A stretch of DNA of 64,000 nt from CAVQBP01 sp963782475 (GCA_963782475.1 CAWAJW010000012.1:1240001-1304000); one strand, 5' to 3'. Shown: positions 26,760 through 35,776, counted from the first letter of the stretch. A program made the numbers and translations. The notes: generated by a model from the sequence alone, not told the origin.

Positions 26760-27113
26760 TTAGTTTGAATTATTATCCGGACGATTCCGCTGCATTCTAT
26801 TTCTTCTATCTATCAGTATTTTATTGAATGCATCTTTTTGTTTATCCGTAAGAAGCTTTGAAATTTCTGAATTGGTGCTATCCATTATAGCTCTAAATTT
26901 TTCCCTGTCAAAACCATTCTGCATAGCGTCTTGGAATTTTGAATCTGAAACAGTATAAATACTGTCAACTTTTGCTGTTTGTTTATCGGTAAGATTTAGC
27001 TGTTCTTTCAGTGCTTTCGCTCTTTCTGCAGGAGTCCGGCGGCGGGGTTGAGCACTTAATGTAATTACAGACAATAAAAGAATAATAAATATAAAACCAG
27101 CTGTTTTTATCAT
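26760..27113 (-). CDS. Small periplasmic Spy/LTxxQ-like protein heading the efflux operon
   Basis: 117 residues from the ATG at 27113 (GGGAAG 6 bases upstream; an in-frame TTG four codons earlier is possible). A signal peptide ending in LSAQ is followed by a basic helical body with LNLTDKQTAKVDSIY and KLLTDKQKDAFNKIL, two LTxxQ-like units as in Spy/CpxP relatives. Likely a periplasmic stress-sensing or chaperone-like protein; its position 27 bases before the adaptor suggests it shares regulation with the pump. Confidence 0.75.
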   Translation of the reverse strand: MIKTAGFIFIILLLSVITLSAQPRRRTPAERAKALKEQLNLTDKQTAKVDSIYTVSDSKFQDAMQNGFDREKFRAIMDSTNSEISKLLTDKQKDAFNKILIDRRNRMQRNRPDNNSN

Positions 27114-27355
27114 TGTTCTTCCCAAGACCTTTCTTACTTATTAAAGGAATCATTTTCATGATTTTTCAAGGATTAGACAATTATATTTATTACAAGGTTT
27201 AACGGATATTTAATTTACCGAAATTATCTGCATCACAACATTCTTGAATAGACTTTCAAAATTATCTAAGTTAAAAACGGCATTAAAATATTTTTAGTCC
27301 AGTGACTTTCTATCTATATAATGATAATTAACATAAATTAATTTACGAGGAATCT

Positions 27356-27814
27356 ATGCTTGAAGAAGGAAAAAAAGCTCCTGAGATAAAATTAAAAGAC
27401 CAGGATGGAAATACTGTTTCTTTGAATGAGTTTAAAGGTCAGAAAGTAGTTGTTTATTTTTATCCGAAGGATGATACGACAGGCTGTACAAAAGAAGCAT
27501 GCAGCTTCAGAGATGAATTTCCAAAGTTCGAAAAATTGGATGTAAAGGTAATCGGTATAAGTCCCGATTCAGTTGAATCGCATAAAAAATTTGCAGAAAA
27601 ATATAATCTGCCTTTTACACTTTTAAGTGATGAGGGGAAAGAAACTGTGGAGGCATACGATGTTTGGAAACAGAAAAGCATGTACGGCAGAAATTATATG
27701 GGAGTTGAAAGGACAACCTATATAGTCGATGAAAATGGAAATATTCAGAAGGTGTTCCCAAAGGTAAAAGTTGAAAATCATATTGAAGAAGTTTTGAAAG
27801 TGTTAAATCAATAG
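27356..27814 (+). CDS. bcp: Thiol peroxidase of the Bcp/PrxQ family
   Basis: 152-residue thioredoxin-fold peroxiredoxin that reduces H2O2 and organic peroxides using thioredoxin. The peroxidatic Cys is C44 and the resolving Cys is C49 (TTGCTKEACSFRDEF), the helix-alpha-2 arrangement of two-Cys PrxQ. PKDDTTG and RTTYIVDENG are also typical. GAGGAAT precedes the ATG. It is monocistronic. Confidence 0.95.
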   Translation: MLEEGKKAPEIKLKDQDGNTVSLNEFKGQKVVVYFYPKDDTTGCTKEACSFRDEFPKFEKLDVKVIGISPDSVESHKKFAEKYNLPFTLLSDEGKETVEAYDVWKQKSMYGRNYMGVERTTYIVDENGNIQKVFPKVKVENHIEEVLKVLNQ

Positions 27815-28096
27815 AAATATTATCCGGCGGAATCTCAATATGAAAAATCAGCTGGAAAGATTGTGAATTAAATGATGCCGGATCATAAAATAATTTGCAA
27901 TAATATTAATTTGTAGAGGTGATACCAAATATATTTAAGTGAATCGTCTCATTATTTTTAATATGCATCTGCAGGATCACCTCAAACCCGGTTGAAAAGG
28001 CGGAAATAAATTACACCTTACTTTTTCTTAAATTTGATTTACATATTTTTCCCTTAATTTGTTAATTCTTAATTATAAATTATAAATTATACTAAA

Positions 28097-28504
28097 ATGG
28101 TTTATGTTACACGACGGGTAACCTTTAATGCTGCCCATAGATTGTATAATCCAAACTTCAGCGATGAGGAAAATTTTAAAGTTTTTGGTAAATGCAGTAA
28201 TCCAAACTGGCACGGGCATAATTACGTTTTGGAGGTGGTTGTTGCGGGTGAAATAAATCCCGAAACCGGTTTTGTCATCAACCTGAAAGATCTGAAAGAG
28301 ATAATCAGTAAATATATAATTGAAGAAGCAGATCATAAAAATTTAAATCTTGAAACCCATTTTATGAAAGGGAAAATTCCAACTACGGAAAATTTTACTA
28401 TAGGGATCTGGAACGAACTTAAAGATAAGATCCCGAACGGGAAATTATTTTCTGTTAAGCTTTCTGAAACTGAAAACAATTTTTTCGAATATAAAGGAGA
28501 ATAA
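28097..28504 (+). CDS. 6-Pyruvoyl-tetrahydropterin synthase-like protein
   Basis: Converts dihydroneopterin triphosphate to 6-pyruvoyl-tetrahydropterin. The 135 residues align closely with eukaryotic PTPS as I recall it: VFGKCSNPNWHGHNY carries the catalytic Cys (C33) and two zinc His (H39, H41), with the third His in FNAAHRLYNP (H14), and DHKNLNLE plus PTTENFTIGIW follow. Bacterial QueD paralogues share the fold and use the same substrate, so a queuosine role is possible, but no queC or queE is nearby while folE is 3 bases downstream. Confidence 0.85.
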   Translation: MVYVTRRVTFNAAHRLYNPNFSDEENFKVFGKCSNPNWHGHNYVLEVVVAGEINPETGFVINLKDLKEIISKYIIEEADHKNLNLETHFMKGKIPTTENFTIGIWNELKDKIPNGKLFSVKLSETENNFFEYKGE

Positions 28505-28507
28505 ATT

Positions 28508-29074
28508 TTGAATTTACCGAATGTCCAAAACCTAATATCAAATCTATTAAGTGAGATTGGCGAAGATCCTAAAAGAGAAGGATTATTGAATACTCCAAAA
28601 CGGGTTGCGAAAGCGTATGAGTTCTTTACCTCCGGTTATAGCAAGAAAGTTGAAGAGGTCTTGAATAATGCTGTGTTTGATGTAAAATACGATGAAATGG
28701 TTCTGGTAAAAAATATTGATTTTTACAGCTTATGTGAACACCACATGCTTCCTTTTTACGGTAAAGTTCATGTAGCTTATATTCCGGATGGTAAAGTTCT
28801 GGGACTAAGTAAGATACCGCGGATTGTAGAAATGTTTTCGAGAAGGCTCCAAGTGCAGGAGAGAATGACTCAGCAAATCGCCGATTTAATTGAAGAACAG
28901 CTCCACCCCCAGGGAGTTGCCGTTATTTCTGAAGCCAGACATATGTGTATGATGATGCGCGGAGTAGAAAAACAAAACTCATCGGCAACTGCCAGTGCGG
29001 TTCACGGTATTTTTAAGGAGGATCCAAGAACTAGAAGCGAATTTTTAAATTTAGTATCTACATGTAACTTATAA
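28508..29074 (+). CDS. folE: GTP cyclohydrolase I
   Basis: Forms 7,8-dihydroneopterin triphosphate from GTP, the first step of folate and tetrahydropterin synthesis. The 188 residues contain the zinc ligands C76 and H79 (LCEHHMLPF) and C147 (ARHMCMMMRGVEKQ), and the substrate region SKIPRIVEMFSRRLQVQERM. Start is TTG at 28508, placed 3 bases after the PTPS stop, with AAAGGAG inside the end of that gene. Translation is probably coupled to it. Confidence 0.95.
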   Translation: MNLPNVQNLISNLLSEIGEDPKREGLLNTPKRVAKAYEFFTSGYSKKVEEVLNNAVFDVKYDEMVLVKNIDFYSLCEHHMLPFYGKVHVAYIPDGKVLGLSKIPRIVEMFSRRLQVQERMTQQIADLIEEQLHPQGVAVISEARHMCMMMRGVEKQNSSATASAVHGIFKEDPRTRSEFLNLVSTCNL

Positions 29075-29787
29075 TGGCAAAAAATAAAAATGGGATCTGG
29101 ATTACTGGAGCAAGTTCGGGAATCGGCAGGAATGCTGCCAAAGAATTTGCCAGGGTCGGGTGTAAAGTTTTTGTATCAGCAAGGCGCTCAACCGAATTGG
29201 AAAGGTTAAACAAAGAACTGCAGAAAGAAAAATTAAATGTTGAGGCTTATCCATGTAATGTCGCTTCCTCTGTTAACGTTGATCAGACGGTAAAAAAAAT
29301 TACTTCTGAAAACCGGATTGATTGCCTGGTTAACAGTGCAGGAATTACTTCATTTAAATTAGCTGAAGAAAATTCTATAAATGAAATTGAGAATATTATA
29401 AATACTAATTTGCTCGGCGCTATTTATGCCATAAAAAATGTCCTCCCGCATATGATTGGAAACGGCGGAGGTTCAATTATTAATATAAACTCGATTATCA
29501 CTCAAAAATTTTTTACAAACAGCAGCGCTTATGCTGCATCTAAGATGGGTCTTTTAGGCTACTCGAAAGTATTAAGGGAAGAAGTAAGAAAATATAATAT
29601 CAGGGTTATTGATATAATCCCCGGTACAACTGAAACCCCGATGTGGTCTGCAGATGTAAGGAAAAAACATTCGGAAAGAATGATGAGCAGCGAAGATATT
29701 GCAAGGGTAATTGTATGGGCATATTTGCAAAAAGATAATATCGTAAGTGAAGAAATTGTTTTACGTCCTATTCAAGGAGATTTATAA
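29074..29787 (+). CDS. Short-chain dehydrogenase/reductase (candidate sepiapterin-type reductase)
   Basis: 237-residue classical SDR: NADP-binding TGASSGIG, NSAG, the catalytic Ser in NINSII, and YAASK. The Arg pair in SARRS favours NADPH. Its ATG overlaps the folE stop (TAATG), so it belongs to the pterin operon. By position it is a candidate for reducing 6-pyruvoyl-tetrahydropterin or a quinonoid dihydropterin, but SDR sequence alone does not fix the substrate. Confidence 0.85.
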   Translation: MAKNKNGIWITGASSGIGRNAAKEFARVGCKVFVSARRSTELERLNKELQKEKLNVEAYPCNVASSVNVDQTVKKITSENRIDCLVNSAGITSFKLAEENSINEIENIINTNLLGAIYAIKNVLPHMIGNGGGSIININSIITQKFFTNSSAYAASKMGLLGYSKVLREEVRKYNIRVIDIIPGTTETPMWSADVRKKHSERMMSSEDIARVIVWAYLQKDNIVSEEIVLRPIQGDL

Positions 29788-29789
29788 TT

Positions 29790-30503
29790 ATGGATGGAAG
29801 AGAATTATCGATTGTTACAGGAGCAAGCAGGGGAATCGGAAAGAGTATCTCCCTTAGGTTAGCCGAAGAAAATCATGATATTATGATTTTCGGCAGAGAT
29901 ACAGATGCTTTGAAAAATGTTCAAAAAGAGATTAAAGGTAAAGGAGTTGAATGCGGTTATTTCTCGGGTGATGTTGCCGATGTTAAATTTGTTAACGATT
30001 CTGTTGATGAAATATTGAGTAAATATAATAAGATTGATCATCTTATTAATAATGCCGGTATTGGTATAATGAAAAAAGTTATAGATGCTGAGCTTTCTGA
30101 TTTCAAAAGGCAGGTTGATGCTAATCTTTACGGAGTTTTTAATTTTTCCAAGGCAGTACTAAGCAGCATGATTGAAAATCAAAAAGGTTCAATTATTAAC
30201 ATTGCTTCGCTGGCCGGTAAAAATTCTTTTGCCGGCGGTTCCATGTATTCAGCAACAAAACATGCAGTTCTCGGATTTGCACGGTCTTTAATGCTGGAGG
30301 TACGTCAGTATAATATTAAAGTAGCTACTATATGTCCTGGTTCAGTAGATACGGGTTTCGGTTCGGGCGGTCATGATCCCCGCAGCAAAGGTGAAATTTT
30401 AAAACCTGAAGATGTAGCAGAAGCTGTAATTTCGATAATTAAATTACCGGTTAGGGCATTAATTAGCGAAATCGATTTAAGACCGACAAATCCGCAAAAG
30501 TAA
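29790..30503 (+). CDS. Short-chain dehydrogenase/reductase, second in the pterin operon
   Basis: 237 residues, classical SDR: TGASRGIG, NNAG, the Ser in NIASLAG and YSATK. It starts 2 bases after the preceding SDR and resembles it in length and C-terminus (ISEIDLRPTN versus VSEEIVLRPIQ), suggesting an old tandem duplication. With PTPS and GTP cyclohydrolase I it could complete tetrahydrobiopterin-like cofactor synthesis, which needs two carbonyl reductions. The exact reaction is inferred. Confidence 0.82.
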   Translation: MDGRELSIVTGASRGIGKSISLRLAEENHDIMIFGRDTDALKNVQKEIKGKGVECGYFSGDVADVKFVNDSVDEILSKYNKIDHLINNAGIGIMKKVIDAELSDFKRQVDANLYGVFNFSKAVLSSMIENQKGSIINIASLAGKNSFAGGSMYSATKHAVLGFARSLMLEVRQYNIKVATICPGSVDTGFGSGGHDPRSKGEILKPEDVAEAVISIIKLPVRALISEIDLRPTNPQK

Positions 30504-30523
30504 TTTTTATATGAAACAATCTT

Positions 30524-30853
30524 TTATAATTGAGATTTATTCAGGTCTAAACTAGCCTTATATATATAAGGGGAAGTTGCATAAGCTTTTCTTCTTTTTA
30601 AGTTAGCAATAAAATGAATAATTAATCCCCCTAATATTGAAAAGCTGTAGATTGACAATATAATCTCTTCCGGTGCAAGTCCGTTTTCAAAAAATTCAAT
30701 AATAACAAATGTTGAAATCATTGCTGAATTTAACCATGCAAATATTAAATAAATTGAGCGTTTCAACCCAATCTTTAATCTGGATGCAAAAAATATTAAT
30801 ATTACTGTAATTGATAGAAATATCAATTCTTCAAAAAATAAAGAGCTAAACAT
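30524..30853 (-). CDS. Small integral membrane protein, unknown function
   Basis: 109 residues with three hydrophobic segments (about 8-25, 38-52 and 65-85) separated by short charged loops, and a basic tail (NLKRRKAYATSP). No family recognised. It is convergent with the pterin operon, 20 bases beyond its stop. Confidence 0.55.
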   Translation of the reverse strand: MFSSLFFEELIFLSITVILIFFASRLKIGLKRSIYLIFAWLNSAMISTFVIIEFFENGLAPEEIILSIYSFSILGGLIIHFIANLKRRKAYATSPYIYKASLDLNKSQL

Positions 30854-31094
30854 ATAATGTTATAAAAATTTTAAATTACTATCTGGAGGGTTAAAAAGTA
30901 TAAAATTTCAGTGATAATTATAAAAAAAAATTAGTCGTTTTCAAAATTTATTTTGCGTCTTAATTTCAATTTTAAACTCTATTTTTCATATGTTATATAT
31001 CACACTATCTATCCTCTACATACTTATTTTTTCATTATTGCATAATTATTTTTGTTGAGTGTTATTATTTCAAAGTATATGATTTAGGTATTGA

Positions 31095-33218
31095 ATGAAA
31101 AATCTGGTTCCGCTATCTCTTTTAATTATAATTATTTTCTCACTTCAGTCCTGTATAGATAAAATTGTTGTTGCCAATATCGGCAAACCTCAAGGCAAAA
31201 TTATTTTAGAATCGGTGCCGGCAGGGGCTGAAATTTATTTACTTGGTACAAAAACCAATAAAGTAACTCCGGATAGTATTGTTGAGCTAAATAGCGGTCA
31301 ATATGAAGTCACATTAAAAAAAGCGAATTATAGAGATACAACACTTCAAATTACTGTTGTCGACAGTCTTACAACTTTCAAAATAGTAATTTTAAAAAGC
31401 ATATATGAAACCGGAAATCTATTTTTGGAATCTGAACCGGGCGGAGCAGAAATATTTTTGGACAGTACTAAAACCGGCAGTGTAACACCTGATACACTGA
31501 AAAATTTAATAATCGGTGATCACCTGGTAATCTTAAAAAAGACAAACTATAGTGATACTTCCTTTGCCGTAACTGTGCAGTCAAATACTACTGCTTCAAG
31601 ATTAATTGTTATGAAAAGTCTGGTTGCAACAGGGAATATTTATATTGGGTCTGATCCCGGAAATGCTCAGATATTTTTAGATAGTGCAAATACTAATAAA
31701 GTTACACCGGATACCATAAAAAATATTGTTGCAGGTCTCCATAAAATAACGTTGAAAAAAAGCAGCTATATTGATTCAACCTTTGATGTGACCGTTAAAG
31801 AAAACAGCACTGTTTCAAAAACCATAACATTGAAGCCTGTTTTAACTAAAGGAAATGTCTATATTGAATCTAATCCTAATGGAGCAGAAATATTTCTGGA
31901 TGGATTGACCACAGCAAAAGTTACTCCTGATACTTTAAAAGATTTAGCAACCGGTTCGCATAAAATTACTTTAAAAGAGAACAATTATATTGATACTGTT
32001 ATTAACATTATAATTCAGAATAATAAAACAATATCGGCGTCAGTTAAATTGATTCCTAAAATAGTAACGGGTAATATCTACATTGCTTCGAATCCTACCG
32101 GTGCACAGCTATTCTTGGATAGTGTAAATACAGGGAAAATAACGCCGGATACATTGAAAAATATTTCTCCGGGAGATCATAAGATAACACTTAAGAAAAA
32201 TAATTATGTTGATACTACAGTAACCATAACAGTTCAGGAAAATCAGACCGCGTCAAAATCAATTACACTTTCACAGGTAATAATAAGAGGAAATATTTTT
32301 ATTGAATCGGCACCGAACGGGGCACAGATATTTATAGACAGCAAGAATACAAACAAGTTAACACCGGATAGTTTATTGAATTACCCGGTCGGAAACCATT
32401 CTGTTACACTAAAAAAGAAAGATTTTAGAGATACAACATTTCAGGTAAATGTAATAGGCTATCTGACAATTTCTAAAAAAGTAACATTAGCAAGTATCAA
32501 TGGAAGCATATTTATACAATCGAATCCTGCAGGAGCCGATATATATTTAAGCGATCAATCTATTAGCAAAACCACCCCTGATACCATTAAAAATCTTGCT
32601 GCCGGGAAATACAAAGTAACCTTAAAATATCCCGAATATTACGATACCAGCTTCTATGCTGATGTTTATCAAAATACAGTGACAAATGAAAATATAACAA
32701 TGATAAAAATGATTGAACGTGGGGATTTATTTATTCAATCAAACCCTTCAGGTGCGGGTATTTACGTGGATAATAATAACACAAGCAAATCAACTCCCGA
32801 TACAATAAAAGGGCTGGTTGTCGGCAGCCATAATGTTACGCTAAAATTAAATGGCTATTTAGATGCAAACTTAACCGTAAATATTGCAAAAGGTTCGGTT
32901 ACCAATGAAAATGTGAATCTAAGCGAAAGACTGCCTATACAAACTGATACTCTTTATTACGGATTTATCTTGCTTGGTCAAACAAGATTTACTTTTTCAT
33001 TTAACCAGGATATAACTCTCGATAAAGTCGATATTATTGAGCCTGGGTCAACCGATAAAAATTCTTTTGATTTTGGAGGAGAAGCAATCAGCCAGGGATC
33101 GACAAGAAATATCTACTATCCCAAATATATGAGTGGTGATTGGCATCTTATATTTTACGGTAAAAAAGTAGATACAGGAAATTCATTTACCTTAGATAAA
33201 ACACTTAAAATACCTTGA
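31095..33218 (+). CDS. Lipoprotein with eight tandem PEGA repeats
   Basis: 707 residues. A lipoprotein signal with lipobox FSLQSC (Cys at 20) is followed by eight PEGA repeats of about 68-70 residues from residue 35 to about 590, each of the form GNIYIESNPNGAEIFLDGxxTxKVTPDTLKxLxxGxHKITLKKxxYxDT. The last about 115 residues are a different domain (LPIQTDTLYYGFILLGQTRF onward) without recognised family. PEGA modules occur in S-layer and other surface proteins, so an outer-membrane-anchored adhesive or structural role is likely. It is monocistronic. Confidence 0.88.
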   Translation: MKNLVPLSLLIIIIFSLQSCIDKIVVANIGKPQGKIILESVPAGAEIYLLGTKTNKVTPDSIVELNSGQYEVTLKKANYRDTTLQITVVDSLTTFKIVILKSIYETGNLFLESEPGGAEIFLDSTKTGSVTPDTLKNLIIGDHLVILKKTNYSDTSFAVTVQSNTTASRLIVMKSLVATGNIYIGSDPGNAQIFLDSANTNKVTPDTIKNIVAGLHKITLKKSSYIDSTFDVTVKENSTVSKTITLKPVLTKGNVYIESNPNGAEIFLDGLTTAKVTPDTLKDLATGSHKITLKENNYIDTVINIIIQNNKTISASVKLIPKIVTGNIYIASNPTGAQLFLDSVNTGKITPDTLKNISPGDHKITLKKNNYVDTTVTITVQENQTASKSITLSQVIIRGNIFIESAPNGAQIFIDSKNTNKLTPDSLLNYPVGNHSVTLKKKDFRDTTFQVNVIGYLTISKKVTLASINGSIFIQSNPAGADIYLSDQSISKTTPDTIKNLAAGKYKVTLKYPEYYDTSFYADVYQNTVTNENITMIKMIERGDLFIQSNPSGAGIYVDNNNTSKSTPDTIKGLVVGSHNVTLKLNGYLDANLTVNIAKGSVTNENVNLSERLPIQTDTLYYGFILLGQTRFTFSFNQDITLDKVDIIEPGSTDKNSFDFGGEAISQGSTRNIYYPKYMSGDWHLIFYGKKVDTGNSFTLDKTLKIP

Positions 33219-33266
33219 TATAAATTAAGATAAAAGTGAATTATAATTTAAGAGGATTTGTAAATT

Positions 33267-33304
33267 GGAATAATGGAATGCATTTATTTACATCCCATTA
33301 TTCC
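33267..33304. repeat. Inverted repeat between convergent genes
   Basis: GGAATAATGG (33267-33276) pairs perfectly with CCATTATTCC (33295-33304) over an 18-nt loop. It lies between the convergent PEGA and LTxxQ genes. There is no U-run, so if it is a terminator it is atypical. Confidence 0.5.
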
Positions 33305-33338
33305 CGGACATTACTTAGAGTAGTGAGCCAAAATTTTA

Positions 33339-33830
33339 TTATTGCATTTTTTGGTGCATAGGACCAAAGTTATTCCCTTCATGTCCTCTCATTCCGCCCA
33401 TTCTATGCCCGCCAAATTCACTGAACATTCCAATGTTTTCTTTCAAGGTTTGCCTCTGTTCAGGGGTTAAAATATCATAGATGTCCATTAAATTATTTGC
33501 CCTTGCAATTGCAATATCGTTTTTTGCCTGGTTTATATCTTTTACGGCAGCGATAACGGAATTACGATCTAAATTACCTTTTACTCTCAGCTGCTTTAAT
33601 GCGAGTTCTTTCTTCTCAAGGTTAGCTTTTAAATCAATCATTTGATTTTGATGGCTTAAACGTGCATCTTCGATTTTTGATTTTTGCTCATCCGTTAACT
33701 TAAGCTTATCGAGCATCTGGTGCTTAAAAAATTCTTTTCTTGGAGCAGGTTTCTTCTGAGAATAAGCGGTACCGGAATATAGCCCGATGATCGCAAGAAT
33801 TAGAACCAGCGAAAATATTTGAGTTTTCAT
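33339..33830 (-). CDS. Periplasmic Spy/LTxxQ-family protein
   Basis: 163 residues: signal peptide (MKTQIFSLVLILAIIGLYSG), helical body with KLKLTDEQKSKIEDARL and DILTPEQRQTLKENI (two LTxxQ motifs), and a Gly/His/Met-rich tail (GGHRMGGMRGHEGN) that could bind metal ions. Related to Spy, CpxP and the heavy-metal sensors. It is transcribed divergently from the ECF sigma factor gene about 180 bases away, and so may be a target or modulator of that system. Confidence 0.85.
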   Translation of the reverse strand: MKTQIFSLVLILAIIGLYSGTAYSQKKPAPRKEFFKHQMLDKLKLTDEQKSKIEDARLSHQNQMIDLKANLEKKELALKQLRVKGNLDRNSVIAAVKDINQAKNDIAIARANNLMDIYDILTPEQRQTLKENIGMFSEFGGHRMGGMRGHEGNNFGPMHQKMQ

Positions 33831-34007
33831 TTTTGTTTTTCCTTTCTGTTGGTTTTATTTGAAACTTAGACATACTAAATTCTTATTCGGTTTAAAAAAC
33901 TTTTTTAAACGTTAATTTTTCTAACTATTCATCTAATTTTAGAAGTGATGAATAATATTAAACCGGGGCTATCTTTTATTTGTCTAATAATTCGAGTAAT
34001 ATTGTAA

Positions 34008-34565
34008 ATGGCTGATCAAAACATCGATTTTGAACTTGTAAAGAAATTTGTTGATGGCAATGAAAGCTCATTTAATGAAATTGTAAACAAGTATAAAGAT
34101 AAGATTTATTGGCATGCACGGAGGATGACTGGAAACCATCTTGATGCCGATGAAATAGTTCAGGAAGTATTGATGGTTATTTATAAAAATTTAAAAGGTT
34201 TTCAATTTAAATCTTCACTATATACATGGATTTATAAAATAACATCAACGAGAAGCCTGAATTATTTAAAACGTAGAAAAATTAAAGAATTATTATCTTT
34301 AGAGGATCAATCTGAGAAGTTAAGTAAAAGTTCAGATGATATTTTAGAGAATATCGAAATAAAAGAAAAACTGGAAATGGTTAATAAAGTATTGCAGAAA
34401 TTACCGGCAAAGCAAAGAGAAATCTTTATATTGAGGAATTATGAGAATTTATCTTATAAAGAGATTGCGGATATTACAGGTAAAAGTATGGGTGCGCTGA
34501 AATCAAACTATTTTCATTCGATAAAGAAAATAATAGAAATGATGAAGGAAAATGAAAACCGATAA
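34008..34565 (+). CDS. ECF-type RNA polymerase sigma factor
   Basis: 185 residues with region 2 (FNEIVNKYKDKIYWHARRMT, then DADEIVQEVLMVIYKNLKGF) and region 4 (LQKLPAKQREIFILRNYENLSYKEIADITGKSMGALKSNY), as in extracytoplasmic-function sigma factors. It directs RNA polymerase to envelope-stress or similar promoters. The anti-sigma gene begins within its last 14 bases, so the pair is translationally coupled. Confidence 0.93.
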   Translation: MADQNIDFELVKKFVDGNESSFNEIVNKYKDKIYWHARRMTGNHLDADEIVQEVLMVIYKNLKGFQFKSSLYTWIYKITSTRSLNYLKRRKIKELLSLEDQSEKLSKSSDDILENIEIKEKLEMVNKVLQKLPAKQREIFILRNYENLSYKEIADITGKSMGALKSNYFHSIKKIIEMMKENENR

Positions 34566-34857
34566 GAGAATATCGTTATATTTGGAAGGCGAGTTAACTT
34601 CTGAAGAAAAAAAATCTTTCGAAAAAGAACTATTGAATTCTCCGGAGCTTCAGAATGAACTCAGGCTTTACAGTAATTTTATTTCTTCACTTGAAGATAC
34701 AAAAAATATACACTCTGATAATAATTATTTTAACAATATTGTACCTGAATTTCGAAGAAGATTAGAAAACAAAAAGGAAAAGAAGATATTATCCGAAAAT
34801 TGCATATGCTTTCCCTGCATTAGTTATTCTATTTTTAGTTTTTTTCTTTTGGTTTAA
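34552..34857 (+). CDS. Anti-sigma factor, N-terminal cytoplasmic part (frameshifted)
   Basis: Encodes KRISLYLEGELTSEEKKSFE, the helical sigma-binding part typical of zinc-free anti-sigma factors, then runs out of frame in a run of Cys/Ser/Phe codons where the membrane segment should be. In the +1 frame the same bases read KIAYAFPALVILFLVFFFWF, a perfect membrane helix, and continue into the downstream piece. Removing one C from the CC at about 34789 gives a 203-residue single-pass anti-sigma factor. Confidence 0.8.
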   Translation: MKTDKRISLYLEGELTSEEKKSFEKELLNSPELQNELRLYSNFISSLEDTKNIHSDNNYFNNIVPEFRRRLENKKEKKILSENCICFPCISYSIFSFFLLV

Positions 34858-34873
34858 TACTCAGAATGAACAA

Positions 34874-35164
34874 TTGAATTTGAATAAACAGAACTTAACA
34901 GAAAATAATTCTAATGCCGGCAGTTTTTTCGATTTAACGAATTTGTCGGTTGACGAATTAATCCCTTCTAATTTAAGTGCGGCTGAAAAAGAAGCATATA
35001 ATTCTGAATTGAATAGTATGATAGAAAAAGAATTAAATATTTCTTCAGATAGCACTAAATTGCTTGTTGCAGACAAATTATTGGATTATAATAGTATAAT
35101 AGATAATATCAGTGCACAGGATGCTGATATTCTGTATAAAGATCTTTTAAACAAAAAATTTTAG
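34874..35164 (+). CDS. Anti-sigma factor, C-terminal periplasmic part (out of frame)
   Basis: 96 residues of acidic, helical sequence (NLSVDELIPSNLSAAEKEAY, then LNNKKF-like end) that follow the membrane helix in the repaired reading frame. The TTG/ATG starts available here are internal. Without the repair the sensor part would not be joined to the sigma-binding part. Confidence 0.7.
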   Translation: MNLNKQNLTENNSNAGSFFDLTNLSVDELIPSNLSAAEKEAYNSELNSMIEKELNISSDSTKLLVADKLLDYNSIIDNISAQDADILYKDLLNKKF

Positions 35165-35172
35165 GTCCATTG

Positions 35173-35658
35173 ATGAAGAAAATAATTTTCTTAATTATTT
35201 CCATAACCCTGCTGCCGTGGATGATTTATTCTCAGAATAGAGATGAACATCATAAAGAAATTAGAGATAAAATTGAGCAGCTTGAAAAGATCAAATTGCT
35301 CGAAACTCTGAAAATGGATGAGCAGACTACCTTAAAATTTTTTGCAAGGCGTACCGGATTCAGAGATAATTTGAAAAATCTTATGGATAAGGAAGATAAT
35401 TTACTCGATAAAATGGATGAATTTATTAAGTCATCTAAAGATAAAAGTAATTCCCAATACCAGGAGATGATTGATCAATACTTTGATTTGGAACAAAAAA
35501 TATGTGATGCAAAAAAATCATTTATCTCGTCTCTAACCGATATTTTAACACAGGAACAAATAGCCAAATTACTTGTGTTTCAGAAGAAATTTAGAGAGGA
35601 AGTTAGGGAAATTCTCTTTAAACGCGAGGGTCCGCACCCTGGACCTCCTAAACATTGA
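35173..35658 (+). CDS. Periplasmic helical protein of the Spy/heavy-metal-sensor type
   Basis: 161 residues from the ATG at 35173. A signal peptide (MKKIIFLIISITLLPWMIYSQ) is followed by a long charged helical body with TDILTQEQIAKLLVFQKKF (one LTxxQ motif) and a short HPGPPKH tail. It lies 8 bases after the anti-sigma gene and is the third gene of the sigma operon, so it may signal to or be controlled by that regulator. Confidence 0.8.
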   Translation: MKKIIFLIISITLLPWMIYSQNRDEHHKEIRDKIEQLEKIKLLETLKMDEQTTLKFFARRTGFRDNLKNLMDKEDNLLDKMDEFIKSSKDKSNSQYQEMIDQYFDLEQKICDAKKSFISSLTDILTQEQIAKLLVFQKKFREEVREILFKREGPHPGPPKH

Positions 35659-35776
35659 TTTTGCGCAAATCGTGAAGCTGAACATATCTTTCGGGAACTA
35701 ATCGAATTATATTGTGTAAAAAATTAAAAAAGTGTTGATTTTATTAATTAAGAGGCATATTTTTCACCACTGAATT

